Assembly: GCA_032051265.1 (NCBI GenBank)
Contig: DAMBYU010000009.1
Span: 1 to 64,000 of the forward strand
DNA length: 64,000 nt
Reading direction: 5' to 3'
Source: Dryocola sp032051265
GTDB taxonomy: Bacteria > Pseudomonadota > Gammaproteobacteria > Enterobacterales > Enterobacteriaceae
This document shows, one piece after another, positions 26,592-36,416 of the stretch; the stretch's first letter is position 1, and each line of letters opens with the position of its first letter. The notes under the pieces are model-generated. The model ran no database searches. It saw only the letters and a program-made list of their open reading frames with translations, and was not told the DNA's origin. The position numbers and the translations under genes are program-made.

Positions 26592-27794
26592 ATGTTTCAT
26601 CTCGATACCCTTTCGTCCCTTGTTGCAGCAACGTTAGTATTACTGCTGGGCAGGAAAATGGTCCACTCCGTACCGCTGCTTAAGAAGTACACCATCCCTG
26701 AGCCGGTAGCAGGTGGATTATTAGTTGCCCTGGCCCTGCTGGTTCTGAAAAAGAGCATGGGCTGGGAACTTGATTTTGATATGAGCCTTAAAGACCCGCT
26801 GATGCTCGCTTTCTTCGCCACGATCGGCCTGAATGCCAATATCGCCAGTCTGCGCACCGGCGGCAAAGTGGTCGGCATTTTCCTGGTTGTGGTGGTTGGC
26901 CTGCTGGTTATGCAAAACGCCATCGGCATCGGCATGGCGAGCCTGTTAGGTATGGATCCGTTAATGGGGCTGCTGGCGGGATCAATTACTTTATCTGGCG
27001 GCCACGGTACGGGCGCGGCCTGGAGTAAATTATTTACCGAGCGTTACGGCTTCCAGAATGCCACGGAAGTCGCGATGGCATGCGCAACGTTCGGTCTGGT
27101 CCTGGGGGGGTTGATTGGTGGCCCGGTTGCACGCTACCTGGTTAGACACTCTTCCACACCGGAAGGAACGCCTGAGGACAGCGAAGTCCCAACGGCCTTC
27201 GAAAAACCTGAAGTAGGGCGAGTGATCACCTCCCTGGTGCTTATCGAAACCATCGCCATGATTGCCATCTGCCTTACCGTCGGGAAACTGGCGGCGCAGC
27301 TTATTCAGGGGACGGCTTTTGAATTGCCGACCTTTGTATGCGTACTGTTTGTTGGCGTGATCCTCAGTAACACCCTGGCCCTGCTGGGCTTTTATCGTGT
27401 TTTTGAACGTGCCGTTTCGGTGCTGGGCAACGTCTGTCTTTCTCTGTTCCTCGCCATGGCGCTAATGAGCCTGAAGCTTTGGGAGCTGGCTTCCCTGGCG
27501 CTGCCGATGCTGGCGATTTTAACGGTGCAAACCCTCTTTATGGCGCTGTATGCGATGTTTGTGACCTACCGTTTAATGGGTAAAAATTACGACGCAGCGG
27601 TGCTGGCTGCCGGACATTGTGGTTTTGGTCTTGGCGCTACGCCCACGGCCATCGCTAACATGCAGGCTGTTACCGAACGTTGTGGCCCGTCGCATATGGC
27701 CTTTCTGGTGGTGCCGATGGTGGGCGCGTTCTTTATCGATATTGTGAATGCGGTGGTGATTAAGTTGTATCTGATGCTGCCGATGTTCGGGTGA
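26592..27794 (+). CDS. gltS: GltS, sodium/glutamate symporter
   Basis: An inner-membrane carrier that takes up glutamate with sodium. It has 400 residues (401 in E. coli) and two inverted halves, each with about five membrane segments and a re-entrant loop. The loops are seen as the glycine-rich SGGHGTGAAW (near 138) and AGHCGFGLGATPTAIANM (near 340). AAAAAGGAG precedes the ATG at a good distance. Its stop TGA directly abuts the recG stop on the other strand (TGA|TCA). Confidence 0.96.
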   Translation: MFHLDTLSSLVAATLVLLLGRKMVHSVPLLKKYTIPEPVAGGLLVALALLVLKKSMGWELDFDMSLKDPLMLAFFATIGLNANIASLRTGGKVVGIFLVVVVGLLVMQNAIGIGMASLLGMDPLMGLLAGSITLSGGHGTGAAWSKLFTERYGFQNATEVAMACATFGLVLGGLIGGPVARYLVRHSSTPEGTPEDSEVPTAFEKPEVGRVITSLVLIETIAMIAICLTVGKLAAQLIQGTAFELPTFVCVLFVGVILSNTLALLGFYRVFERAVSVLGNVCLSLFLAMALMSLKLWELASLALPMLAILTVQTLFMALYAMFVTYRLMGKNYDAAVLAAGHCGFGLGATPTAIANMQAVTERCGPSHMAFLVVPMVGAFFIDIVNAVVIKLYLMLPMFG

Positions 27795-29876
27795 TCAGGC
27801 GTTAGAGTAGCGTTCCGTTTCTGGCATCCAGCGTTCAATCAGCGCGGCTGCCTGCTCCGGGAAACGTTCATGAATGTGGCGGGCAAGCCGCTGCACTTCC
27901 GGGATCATTGCCTGATCGCGTAGCAGGTCCGCCACTTTAAACTCGGCGCTTCCCGTCTGGCGGGTACCAAGTAGCTCGCCCGGCCCACGAATTTCCAGGT
28001 CTTTTTGCGCAATCACAAAGCCATCGTTGCTGTCCCGTAAAACCTGCAAACGCAACTGGGCCGTTTTGGACAGCGGCGACTTATAAAGCAGCACGCAATG
28101 GGAGGCGACGGCACCACGGCCAACGCGGCCACGCAGCTGGTGGAGCTGCGCCAGCCCCAGACGTTCCGGGTTTTCAATAATCATCAGGCTGGCGTTCGGC
28201 ACATCCACGCCGACCTCAATAACCGTCGTGGCGATCAAGAGATGAATTTCGCCCTCTTTAAACGCCTGCATCACCGCCTGCTTTTCCTGCGGCTTCATGC
28301 GCCCATGCACTAAACCGACGTTGAGATCGGGCAGGGCTGTTTTAAGCTCTTCCCAGGTGACTTCCGCCGCCTGCGCTTCCAGCAGTTCCGATTCTTCAAT
28401 CAGAGTACAAACCCAGTAAGCCTGACGTTTTTCCGTGGTGCAGGCGCTGCGTACTCTTTCGATAATCTCGTTACGGCGCGTATCCGCAATGGCAACGGTA
28501 GTGACAGGCGTACGGCCCGGCGGAAGCTCATCGATAACTGACGTATCCAGATCGGCGTAAGCGGTCATCGCGAGCGTGCGGGGGATTGGCGTGGCCGTCA
28601 TGATTAGCTGATGCGGATGGAAGCCCTGAACCTGCCCCTTTTCCCACAACGCCAGCCGCTGGTGAACGCCAAAGCGATGTTGTTCATCGATGATCACCAG
28701 CGCCAGGCCGGCAAACTGCACCTGTTCCTGGAAGATAGCGTGCGTGCCGACAACCATCGACACCTGGCCGCTGGCAATAGCTTCCTGCTGCGCAATGCGC
28801 GCTTTGCCTTTTTGCTTTCCAGCAAGCCAGCCGACTTCAATACCCAGCGGCGCAAACCACTGGCGGAAGTTACTGGCGTGCTGTTCAGCGAGCAGCTCTG
28901 TAGGGGCCATCAGGCCAACCTGCTTGCCGTGCGCAATCGCCCGTAGCGCTGCAAGTGCTGCAACCAGCGTTTTCCCTGAACCTACATCGCCCTGTACCAG
29001 ACGCATCATCGGCACGTCCAGCGCCATGTCGTGTTCGATTTCCGCAACTACGCGATCCTGTGCGCCGGTTGGTTTAAACGGCAGAGCGGCCAGGAGGCGA
29101 TTTTTCAGCTCGTCGTGATTCACCAGCGCTAAAGCGTGATAGCGCTGAGCACCCGCGCGCAGCGCCAGCATGCTCAGATTATGCGCCAGCAATTCTTCGA
29201 GAATTAAGCGCTGCTGGGCCGGGTGTTTGCCTGTCTCCAGATCCGCAAGCTGCATATCCGGCGGCGGACGATGCAGAGTGCGTAGGGCTTGCGGCAGGCT
29301 CATCATTCCCTGACTCAGCTCCGGCGGAAGTAACTCAGTAATGGCGCAGGTATCCAGCAGCTCCAGCGCCTGATCGGTCAGCTTGCGCAGCGTTGCCTGG
29401 CGAATGCCTTCGGTGGTGGGATAAACGGGCGTTAGCGTCTCCTGCACCTCCGGCGTGCTGAGATCGCCCTGTACACGGTACTCCGGATGAATCATCTCCG
29501 CGCCGTGTGTACCGCGCTTTGCCTCGCCATAGGCAAGCACACGTTTGCCCGGCGCCAGGCTGTTCTTCATCGCCGCGTTGAAATTGAAAAAGCGCATCGT
29601 CAGTATGGCGGTGCCGTCGGTAATCTGGCAGGTCATCATCCGGCGGCGGCCAAAACTGATATTGCTGTTCAGCACTTCTCCTTCCACCGTGGCGTAAATG
29701 CCCGGCAAAAGTTCGTTTATGGGATACAGGTGGGTGCGGTCTTCGTAGCGCAGCGGGAGGTGCAGCAGTAAATCCTGAATGGTGTGCAGACCGATTTTTG
29801 CCAGTTTTCCGCTCTGACTGGCGCCCACTCCGGCAAGCGTGCTTAACGGTATGGCATCCAGCAAACGGCCTTTCAT
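27795..29876 (-). CDS. recG: RecG, ATP-dependent DNA helicase
   Basis: RecG remodels stalled replication forks, Holliday junctions and R-loops. It has 693 residues, as in E. coli. An N-terminal wedge domain (about 1-150, LTLLR-type OB fold) is followed by the superfamily-2 motor: Walker A GDVGSGKT, motif II DEQHRFG, motif III TATPIPRTLA and motif VI QLRGRVGRG. The C-terminal TRG motif region follows. It is the last gene of gmk-rpoZ-spoT-trmH-recG, 3 bases after trmH. Confidence 0.98.
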   Translation of the reverse strand: MKGRLLDAIPLSTLAGVGASQSGKLAKIGLHTIQDLLLHLPLRYEDRTHLYPINELLPGIYATVEGEVLNSNISFGRRRMMTCQITDGTAILTMRFFNFNAAMKNSLAPGKRVLAYGEAKRGTHGAEMIHPEYRVQGDLSTPEVQETLTPVYPTTEGIRQATLRKLTDQALELLDTCAITELLPPELSQGMMSLPQALRTLHRPPPDMQLADLETGKHPAQQRLILEELLAHNLSMLALRAGAQRYHALALVNHDELKNRLLAALPFKPTGAQDRVVAEIEHDMALDVPMMRLVQGDVGSGKTLVAALAALRAIAHGKQVGLMAPTELLAEQHASNFRQWFAPLGIEVGWLAGKQKGKARIAQQEAIASGQVSMVVGTHAIFQEQVQFAGLALVIIDEQHRFGVHQRLALWEKGQVQGFHPHQLIMTATPIPRTLAMTAYADLDTSVIDELPPGRTPVTTVAIADTRRNEIIERVRSACTTEKRQAYWVCTLIEESELLEAQAAEVTWEELKTALPDLNVGLVHGRMKPQEKQAVMQAFKEGEIHLLIATTVIEVGVDVPNASLMIIENPERLGLAQLHQLRGRVGRGAVASHCVLLYKSPLSKTAQLRLQVLRDSNDGFVIAQKDLEIRGPGELLGTRQTGSAEFKVADLLRDQAMIPEVQRLARHIHERFPEQAAALIERWMPETERYSNA

Positions 29877-29879
29877 GGC

Positions 29880-30569
29880 TTACTCCGCGGACTGCATTGT
29901 GGCCCACCAGGCGGCATCAGCTTCGATTTCACCTTGCGGATTCACATGGGGATAGGGCAGGCCCTTACGGCGGGAGACTCGTGCCAGCACCGGATAGCCG
30001 CCTTCAAACAGCAGGCGCTGTTGTTCAGATTCCGGTAGGGTGCTGTTTTCGCGCTGATACATGCCGGCATTCTGGCGCTGGCGCTGCGCCTCATAGAGGA
30101 TAAGCGCGGAGGCGACAGAAACGTTAAGCGACTGCACCATGCCGATCATCGGGATGATAATGTCCCGATCCGCCAGCGCCAGTGCTTCCTGAGTGATGCC
30201 GGTTTTCTCCTGGCCCATCAGAATGCAGGTCGGGCGCGTGTAATCAATTTCACGGAAGTCGACGGCTTTATCAGAAAGGTTAGTGGCAAGGATTTGCATG
30301 CCGCTGTTTTTCAGTTGTGAAACCGCATCGCTAATTGTGCGATGGGTTTTGACTTCGACCCAGGAATTGCTGCCCGCAGCGGATGAGGCCATGGTGCGCA
30401 TACGATTTCCCGGCCAGACGGCGTGAACCTCGTGCACCCCCACCGCGTCTGCGGTGCGGATAATCGCCGAGACGTTATGAGGTTTATGGACCTGCTCCAT
30501 GCAGACCGTCAGATCGGGCTGACGGCGGGCTAACATTTCGCAGATGCGTGCATAACGCTGTGGATTCAT
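29880..30569 (-). CDS. trmH: TrmH (SpoU), tRNA (Gm18) 2'-O-methyltransferase
   Basis: It methylates the ribose of G18 in the tRNA D loop. It has 229 residues, the E. coli length. This is a SPOUT enzyme with the conserved motif 1 N-ARIRTAD-like VSAIIRTADAVGV near the start, motif 2 CILMGQEKTGI and motif 3 IPMIGMVQSLNVSVASALIL forming the knot. It is a member of the spoT operon, 4 bases after spoT. Confidence 0.97.
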   Translation of the reverse strand: MNPQRYARICEMLARRQPDLTVCMEQVHKPHNVSAIIRTADAVGVHEVHAVWPGNRMRTMASSAAGSNSWVEVKTHRTISDAVSQLKNSGMQILATNLSDKAVDFREIDYTRPTCILMGQEKTGITQEALALADRDIIIPMIGMVQSLNVSVASALILYEAQRQRQNAGMYQRENSTLPESEQQRLLFEGGYPVLARVSRRKGLPYPHVNPQGEIEADAAWWATMQSAE

Positions 30570-30573
30570 AACG

Positions 30574-32685
30574 TTAGTTTCTGTTACGGGTGACTTTAAT
30601 TACGTCCGGCATCACGCGGATTTTACGCATGATATTCGCCAGATGGATACGATCGCGGGCCGTCAGTCGAATGAACGCGCTGTAGACGCGACCGTCTTTT
30701 TCTTCGGTATTCAGGCTCTGAATATTCGAACCCGCGTTGTTCAGCGCCGCCGTAAGGTTCGCCAGCGCGCCCTGGTGGTTAAACATATCCACCTTGATCT
30801 CGGTGATGAACTCCTGCTCCGCCTCTTTATCCCATTCCACAGCCATAAACTTCTCCGGCTCTTTCTGGTAGCCGCGGATGTTTCGACAGGATTCATGGTG
30901 GATAACCAGGCCCTTACCGGGGCTGACATGGGCAACAATCGGGTCACCGGGAATCGGACGGCAACATTTTGCAAAGGTAATCAGCACGCCGTCTGCGCCT
31001 TTGATCGGCAGATGGCTATGCGGTAGGGCATGCGTCTGCAGCGAGACTTGCGAATCCCCCTGCAGGTTTTTCGCAACGACCACGCTCATGGCATTGCCAA
31101 GGCCGATTTCCGCTAACAAATCATCAAGCGAGGCGAGCTTCATGCGCTCAAGCTCACGCTGGATGTTTTCTGGTGGCACTTCGGCCAGCTTGCGGCTGCC
31201 GCCTAAGGCATGATTTAACAGACGGCGCCCCAGGTTGACGGAGTCGTCTCGCTTAAGGTTCTTCAGCATCTGGCGGATTTTGGCGCGTGCTTTGGAACTG
31301 ACCACAAAGTTCAGCCAGGCGGCATTCGGGCGTGCGCCAGGCGCCGTGATAATTTCGATAGTCTGGCCGCTGGTAAGCGACTGCGACAGCGGATAGGGCT
31401 GGCGGTCGACCCGGGCCCCGACGCAGGCGTGACCGATATCGGTATGTACCGCGTAGGCGAAATCCACAGGCGTTGCCCCCGCCGGGAGTTCGACAATGCG
31501 CCCTTCCGGGGTGAAAACGTAAATCTCATCCGGGAAGAGATCGGATTTAACGCTCTCGATAAATTCAAACGAGCTGCCGGCGCTCTGCTGCAGTTCCAGC
31601 AGGCTTTGCATCCAGCGCTGGGCGCGGATTTGTGCGGTAGTGCCGCTCTCACCCTGTTCTTTATAAGCCCAGTGGGCGGCAACCCCCATCTCAGCCATCT
31701 GGTCCATATCTTCGGTACGGATTTGCACTTCCACCGGTACGCCGTGCGGACCAATCATCGAAGTATGCAGGGACTGATAGCCGTTCGCTTTCGGAATGGC
31801 GATATAGTCCTTCACCCGCCCAGGGCGTGGCTTGTAGAGGCTATGCATTTGCCCAAGAACGCGGTAGCAGGTATCCATGTCATGAACGATTACGCGGAAG
31901 GCGTAGATGTCCATAATCGAGTGGAAACGCTGCTCTTTAAGCGTCATTTTGCAATAGATGGAGTAAAGATGCTTTTCGCGGCCGCTGACGCGACAGGGAA
32001 TACCCGCTTCCTGTAAACGCCCGTCGATTTCTGAGAGGATTTTTTGAATCATCTCTTTACGGTTACCGCGCGCCGCTTTAACCACTTCTTTAATGACGCG
32101 GTAGCGGTTCGGGTAAAGCGCTTCAAAGCCCAGCTCTTCCAGCTCGGTTTTCAGATGGTGAATACCAAGACGGTGGGCCAGCGGACTATAGATTTCAAGG
32201 GTTTCGCGGGCGATGCGGCGGCGCTTGTCCGGACGCAGCGACCCCAGAGTACGCATGTTGTGCGTGCGGTCGGCGAGTTTGATCAGAATGACGCGGATAT
32301 CCTGCACCATCGCCATGATCATTTTGCGGAAGTTTTCGGCCTGGGCCTCTTTCTTGTCGCGGAACTTCAGTTTATCCAGCTTAGAAACCCCTTCCACCAG
32401 CTCGGCAACGCTTTTGCCAAACAGCTGTTCCATATCCTGGTAGGTGGCGGGGGTGTCTTCAATCACATCATGCAGTAGCGCTGCCATTAGCGTTTCATAG
32501 TCGAGTTTCATCTCGGCCAGAATGCAGGCAACCGCCACAGGATGGGTGATATAGGGTTCACCGCTTGAACGTGCTTGTCCCTCGTGAGCATCACGCGCGA
32601 CAAGATAGGCTTGCCGGAGGCGCTTTATCTGCTCCTCGGGCAAGTATTTTTGAATCAGCTGATTCAGGCTTTCAAACAGATACAA
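30574..32685 (-). CDS. spoT: SpoT, bifunctional (p)ppGpp synthase/hydrolase
   Basis: SpoT hydrolyses and weakly makes the alarmone ppGpp, linking growth to carbon, fatty acid and phosphate supply. It has 703 residues (702 in E. coli). The HD hydrolase domain has LLHDVIEDTPATY near 68-80. The RelA/SpoT synthetase domain has DIYAFRVIV and YKPRPGRVKDYIAIPKANGY. A TGS domain (EIYVFTPEGRI) and a C-terminal ACT domain follow. It sits between rpoZ and trmH in the usual operon. Confidence 0.98.
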   Translation of the reverse strand: MYLFESLNQLIQKYLPEEQIKRLRQAYLVARDAHEGQARSSGEPYITHPVAVACILAEMKLDYETLMAALLHDVIEDTPATYQDMEQLFGKSVAELVEGVSKLDKLKFRDKKEAQAENFRKMIMAMVQDIRVILIKLADRTHNMRTLGSLRPDKRRRIARETLEIYSPLAHRLGIHHLKTELEELGFEALYPNRYRVIKEVVKAARGNRKEMIQKILSEIDGRLQEAGIPCRVSGREKHLYSIYCKMTLKEQRFHSIMDIYAFRVIVHDMDTCYRVLGQMHSLYKPRPGRVKDYIAIPKANGYQSLHTSMIGPHGVPVEVQIRTEDMDQMAEMGVAAHWAYKEQGESGTTAQIRAQRWMQSLLELQQSAGSSFEFIESVKSDLFPDEIYVFTPEGRIVELPAGATPVDFAYAVHTDIGHACVGARVDRQPYPLSQSLTSGQTIEIITAPGARPNAAWLNFVVSSKARAKIRQMLKNLKRDDSVNLGRRLLNHALGGSRKLAEVPPENIQRELERMKLASLDDLLAEIGLGNAMSVVVAKNLQGDSQVSLQTHALPHSHLPIKGADGVLITFAKCCRPIPGDPIVAHVSPGKGLVIHHESCRNIRGYQKEPEKFMAVEWDKEAEQEFITEIKVDMFNHQGALANLTAALNNAGSNIQSLNTEEKDGRVYSAFIRLTARDRIHLANIMRKIRVMPDVIKVTRNRN

Positions 32686-32704
32686 GGGCTACCCGCAGGG
32701 CTAA

Positions 32705-32980
32705 TTAACGACGACCTTCAGCAATAGCGGTAACGGCCTGCAGTTCTGCGGCTTCCTGCTCTTGCTGCTCCTGGCGATCACGAACATCGAGAATCTGGTT
32801 GGTGATCAACCCTTCTTCGATTTCGCGCAGTGCGATTACGGTCGTTTTATCGTTTTCTTCAGGTACCAGAGGATCTTTACCACCGGTTTGCATCTGACGA
32901 GCGCGACGTGCGGCGACCAGTACCAGGTCAAAACGGTTACCAATTTTCTCTACAGCGTCCTGAACGGTTACGCGTGCCAT
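32705..32980 (-). CDS. rpoZ: RNA polymerase omega subunit
   Basis: Omega helps assemble the beta' subunit and forms part of a ppGpp-binding site on RNA polymerase. It has 91 residues, as in E. coli, starting MARVTVQDAVEKIGNRFDLV with the conserved RARQMQ stretch. It is cotranscribed with spoT, 19 bases downstream, a fitting pairing of a ppGpp target subunit and the ppGpp enzyme. Confidence 0.98.
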   Translation of the reverse strand: MARVTVQDAVEKIGNRFDLVLVAARRARQMQTGGKDPLVPEENDKTTVIALREIEEGLITNQILDVRDRQEQQEQEAAELQAVTAIAEGRR

Positions 32981-33033
32981 ATTTTAAAGCTCCACAGATG
33001 AAGAAATGACTGGGCATGATACTGAAACTGGGC

Positions 33034-33657
33034 TCAGTCTGCCAATAGTTTGCTGATTAAAGCGTCATGTCGCGCTTTTTGGCGACCCATTCGCAGACGC
33101 TCGGCACGAATAATAATCTTTAAATCTGACAGCGCGGTGTCGAAATCATCATTAACGATCAGGTAATCATATTCCGCGTAATGGCTCATTTCTGCAACAG
33201 CTTGTGCCATACGCCTGGCGATGACTTCTTCGCTGTCCTGGCCACGGCCACGCAGGCGACGGTCTAATTCATCTTTCGACGGCGGCAAAATAAAGATGCT
33301 ACGCGCATGCGGCATTTTATTGCGGATTTGCTGTGCGCCCTGCCAGTCAATATCGAGAAATACATCCACACCGGTGGCCAGTACTTGCTCAATGGCATGA
33401 CGCGAGGTGCCGTAATAATTACCAAAGACTTCCGCATGTTCGAGGAAAGCGTCTTCAGCAATCATCTGCCTGAACTCTTCCTTACTTACGAAGAAATAGT
33501 GTTCACCATGGTTCTCACCGGGACGAACGCCACGAGTGGTATGGGAAACAGAAACCTGTGTGTCATACAGCGGTTGTGTTTTTAACAGAGCCTGAATGAG
33601 GCTGGATTTCCCCGCGCCGCTTGGGGCGGAAACAATATAAAGCGTGCCTTGAGCCAT
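33034..33657 (-). CDS. gmk: Guanylate kinase
   Basis: It phosphorylates GMP to GDP. It has 207 residues, the E. coli length. The P-loop SAPSGAGKSSL lies at about 9-19, the GMP-binding SHTTRGVRPGE near 38-48, and DIDWQGAQQI in the centre. The frame is open 19 codons further upstream, but MAQGTLYIVSAPSG is the conserved start. A perfect TATAAT on the minus strand (33711-33706) could be its -10 box. It is the first gene of gmk-rpoZ-spoT-trmH-recG and is divergent from ligB. Confidence 0.97.
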   Translation of the reverse strand: MAQGTLYIVSAPSGAGKSSLIQALLKTQPLYDTQVSVSHTTRGVRPGENHGEHYFFVSKEEFRQMIAEDAFLEHAEVFGNYYGTSRHAIEQVLATGVDVFLDIDWQGAQQIRNKMPHARSIFILPPSKDELDRRLRGRGQDSEEVIARRMAQAVAEMSHYAEYDYLIVNDDFDTALSDLKIIIRAERLRMGRQKARHDALISKLLAD

Positions 33658-33912
33658 GGGTTCTAACTTATTCGGTAAGGATAAAAGAAGAGCGTCTACT
33701 GGCCTATTATACACGGCGGTGCGCCTGCACGGAGAATTTGTCTTCTTCCCGGCCCGCTTTTCTTTGGATTTGCGTAATGCTTTCCCGTATTCCCCTTTCG
33801 TTTCTGCAACATCCGCGCTTTATCTGAAAATGCTTCGCATTGCTTTGAATTCCTCCTCGCGGCTGCCAACTGCCCGCGTTATATCTCATTGCGAACTGAC
33901 AGGGAGAGCGTT

Positions 33913-35607
33913 ATGGAAGGGTTAATCAAGCTGATTTTGATATTGAGCGTTAGCGTTCTGACGGCAGTCGCTTCGGCTTCGTGCCCGGTTTGGTCACCGT
34001 TGCAGGCAGGCCGGGAAATGGAGAAATTACAAACCCAGCTTAATCAATGGGATGAAGCCTATTATCGTGACGGGGAAAGCCTTATCAGCGATGCAGTATA
34101 TGACCGGCTTCGTTCACGTTTAACTACGTGGCAGCGCTGTTATCAGCCTGGGGCGGCACTTCTGCAACCTACGCTTTCGACTAACGGCAAGTCACCACAT
34201 CCGGTTGCACATACAGGGGTTAAAAAACTGGCGGATAACCTGGCGGTGGCTCGTTGGCTCGAAGGTAAATCCGATGTATGGGTGCAGCCGAAAGTTGACG
34301 GTGTGGCGATCACGCTTGTGTACCGCCATGGCAAACTCGCACAGCTTCTCAGCCGGGGAAACGGGCTGAGAGGTGAAGACTGGAGCGCGAAAGCGGCCAT
34401 GATAGATGCGATACCCAAAACCCTTTCTGGCCCGCTGGCCGATAGTGTTTTGCAGGGCGAGCTGTTTTTAAAGCGTGACCAGCACGTGCAGAAAATAATG
34501 GGGGGAATGAACGCAAGGGGGAAAGTCGCAGGCGCTATGATGCGGCAGACGCATTTTGCCTTCCTTAATGATTTTGATGTGTTTATCTGGGCGTGGCCAG
34601 ACGGCCCGGCAGATTTCAGACACAAGCTGGAGGCGCTGGACAGCGCAGGATTTTCGCTCGTAAAGGCATGGTCAAAGCCAGTTTCCACCCTGAATGAAAT
34701 CTCCTCTTTGCGCAACCTGTGGTTTGCCTCTCCCTTACCCTTTGTGACCGACGGAGTTGTAATTCGTCAGGGTACAGAGCCTGCCGGGAAATTCTGGCAG
34801 CCGGGGCAGGCATCCTGGCTTGCGGCCTGGAAGTATCCACCGGCCCGGCATATTGCCGATGTAAAAGATATTCGCTTTACCGTTGGGCGTACCGGAAAAG
34901 TTGCCGTGGTGTTGGAGCTGGAACCCTTACAACTCGACGATAAACATATTAAACGCGTCAATATTGGTTCGGTTAAACGCTGGCAGGAGCTGGATATTGC
35001 GCCGGGCGATCAGGTAATGGTGAGCCTGGCGGGCCTGGGCATTCCGCGAGTCGATGAAGTTGTCTGGCGTGTAAACCTGCGTGATAAGCCACAGCCGCCG
35101 TCCCAGCTAAACATGACCCCTTTAAGCTGTCTTTTTATAACTGCGGAATGTCGTGAACAGTTTTTTGCCCGTCTCTCCTGGGCAGGTTCGCTGGCTGTGC
35201 TGGATATTAAAGGCGTGAGCAAAAGCACCTGGCAACAGCTACACCAGGCTTTTCATCTCGAACATATTTTTTCCTGGCTGCTGCTGGACGCTGAAGATGT
35301 AGCCCGGGTTAAGGGTATATCCCCCACCCGTGGTACGCAGCTCTGGCATCAGTTCTCAATGGCTCGCCAGCGGCCTTTTCATCGCTGGTTAATGGCCTTT
35401 GGTCTGCCCCTGCCGAAACCTGCAATGCACGTACTGTCAGATACTCATTGGCGGCAGTTGATCTCCCGCGATGAATTAAGCTGGCAAAAACTACCGGGCG
35501 TGGGGACGGCGCGGGCGAAAAAACTGGTGGAGTTTGTGCATTATCCGCAGATCGAAGCCCTGGCGGCTTTTCTGGCACAGCAGGGCATAAAGGGATTTGT
35601 TGATTAA
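33913..35607 (+). CDS. ligB: LigB, second NAD-dependent DNA ligase with signal-peptide-like start
   Basis: A 564-residue relative of LigA. The adenylation lysine is in VQPKVDGVAI (K127), with SRGNGLRGEDW and DGVVIRQG (nucleotidyltransferase motifs) following. Then come an OB fold (RVNIGSVKRW) and helix-hairpin-helix repeats (LPGVGTARAKKLVEF). As in E. coli LigB there is no BRCT domain. The ATG at 33913 was chosen because AGGGAGA lies at the right distance. The next ~20 residues (MEGLIKLILILSVSVLTAV then ASASC) look like a signal peptide, which is odd for a DNA ligase. The last 4 bases overlap the yicG end on the other strand. Confidence 0.93.
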   Translation: MEGLIKLILILSVSVLTAVASASCPVWSPLQAGREMEKLQTQLNQWDEAYYRDGESLISDAVYDRLRSRLTTWQRCYQPGAALLQPTLSTNGKSPHPVAHTGVKKLADNLAVARWLEGKSDVWVQPKVDGVAITLVYRHGKLAQLLSRGNGLRGEDWSAKAAMIDAIPKTLSGPLADSVLQGELFLKRDQHVQKIMGGMNARGKVAGAMMRQTHFAFLNDFDVFIWAWPDGPADFRHKLEALDSAGFSLVKAWSKPVSTLNEISSLRNLWFASPLPFVTDGVVIRQGTEPAGKFWQPGQASWLAAWKYPPARHIADVKDIRFTVGRTGKVAVVLELEPLQLDDKHIKRVNIGSVKRWQELDIAPGDQVMVSLAGLGIPRVDEVVWRVNLRDKPQPPSQLNMTPLSCLFITAECREQFFARLSWAGSLAVLDIKGVSKSTWQQLHQAFHLEHIFSWLLLDAEDVARVKGISPTRGTQLWHQFSMARQRPFHRWLMAFGLPLPKPAMHVLSDTHWRQLISRDELSWQKLPGVGTARAKKLVEFVHYPQIEALAAFLAQQGIKGFVD

Positions 35608-36221
35608 TGGTCGGCGTGTTTGTAGTGGAAAATGGGCAGGCCCAGCCGCAGGCGCAGCGCTAATAAGCGTGTTGAGAAACCGAAAATAAGCGTCGCTATC
35701 ACCACAACATCGTGGCTGGATACGTAGTGCTGCAACGCGATATACAGCACTGCGGAAGCAAAGGAGATGCCAGCGTATAACTCTTTCTGAAAAACTAACG
35801 GAATGCGTTTACAGAACATATCGCGCAATACGCCACCGAATACGCCCGTCACTACCGCCGCGATAATTGCGATGACCGGGCCTTCGCCCATATCCAGTGC
35901 AATCTGTGCGCCAATAATGGAAAATACCACCAGGCCAAGAGCGTCAAGCACGAGAAAAAGTCGTCGCAGGTGAGGCATTACCGGGGCAACGATGGTGGTT
36001 ACTACCGCGGCTACGGCGACAATCACCACATATTCAGGGTGTTTTACCCAGCCTAACGGGTAATGCCCGAGCAGGATATCACGCACCGAGCCACCGCCAA
36101 GCGCGGTGGCTGTAGCAATAATAATGACACCGAAGGTGTCCATACGGCGACGGCCAGCCGCCAGTGCGCCGGTCATTGCTTCGGCGGTAATACCAATAAG
36201 ATAGAGAATATGTAGCAGCAT
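35604..36221 (-). CDS. yicG: YicG, TRIC-type (UPF0126) membrane protein
   Basis: A 205-residue inner-membrane protein with seven predicted membrane segments in two repeated halves of three plus one. The conserved glycine-rich motif occurs twice: ALGGGSVRDILLG (about 41-53) and VFGGVLRDMFC (about 127-137). This family is the bacterial relative of TRIC cation channels; an E. coli YicG role in glycine uptake has been proposed. Its C-terminal end overlaps ligB by 4 bases. Confidence 0.92.
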   Translation of the reverse strand: MLLHILYLIGITAEAMTGALAAGRRRMDTFGVIIIATATALGGGSVRDILLGHYPLGWVKHPEYVVIVAVAAVVTTIVAPVMPHLRRLFLVLDALGLVVFSIIGAQIALDMGEGPVIAIIAAVVTGVFGGVLRDMFCKRIPLVFQKELYAGISFASAVLYIALQHYVSSHDVVVIATLIFGFSTRLLALRLRLGLPIFHYKHADH

Positions 36222-36416
36222 AAATACCCCCGGAGAAAACGCGCAAAGGGTAGCTTTTTGCGAAGTGGATCACGACTGAGATTTTCTAAGCTGAATTTTT
36301 ATTGATTACTTTTATTTATGTGAAAGTTGTCATTTCTTCAGCAGGTAGGTATCAGGTTAAAATATGGTGCTGTAAAAAGGATTAGTATAACTATTGGACT
36401 GGAGGGAGCGGTAACG

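Noticed and set aside
27786..27800. TGATCA where the gltS and recG stops abut
   Set aside because: Two stop codons meeting head to head form this palindrome by necessity. It is not a regulatory signal by itself.
36222..36416. LexA box before the gene at the dinD position
   Set aside because: No CTGT-N8-ACAG-type palindrome is present; CTGTAAAAAGGATTAG has only the left half.
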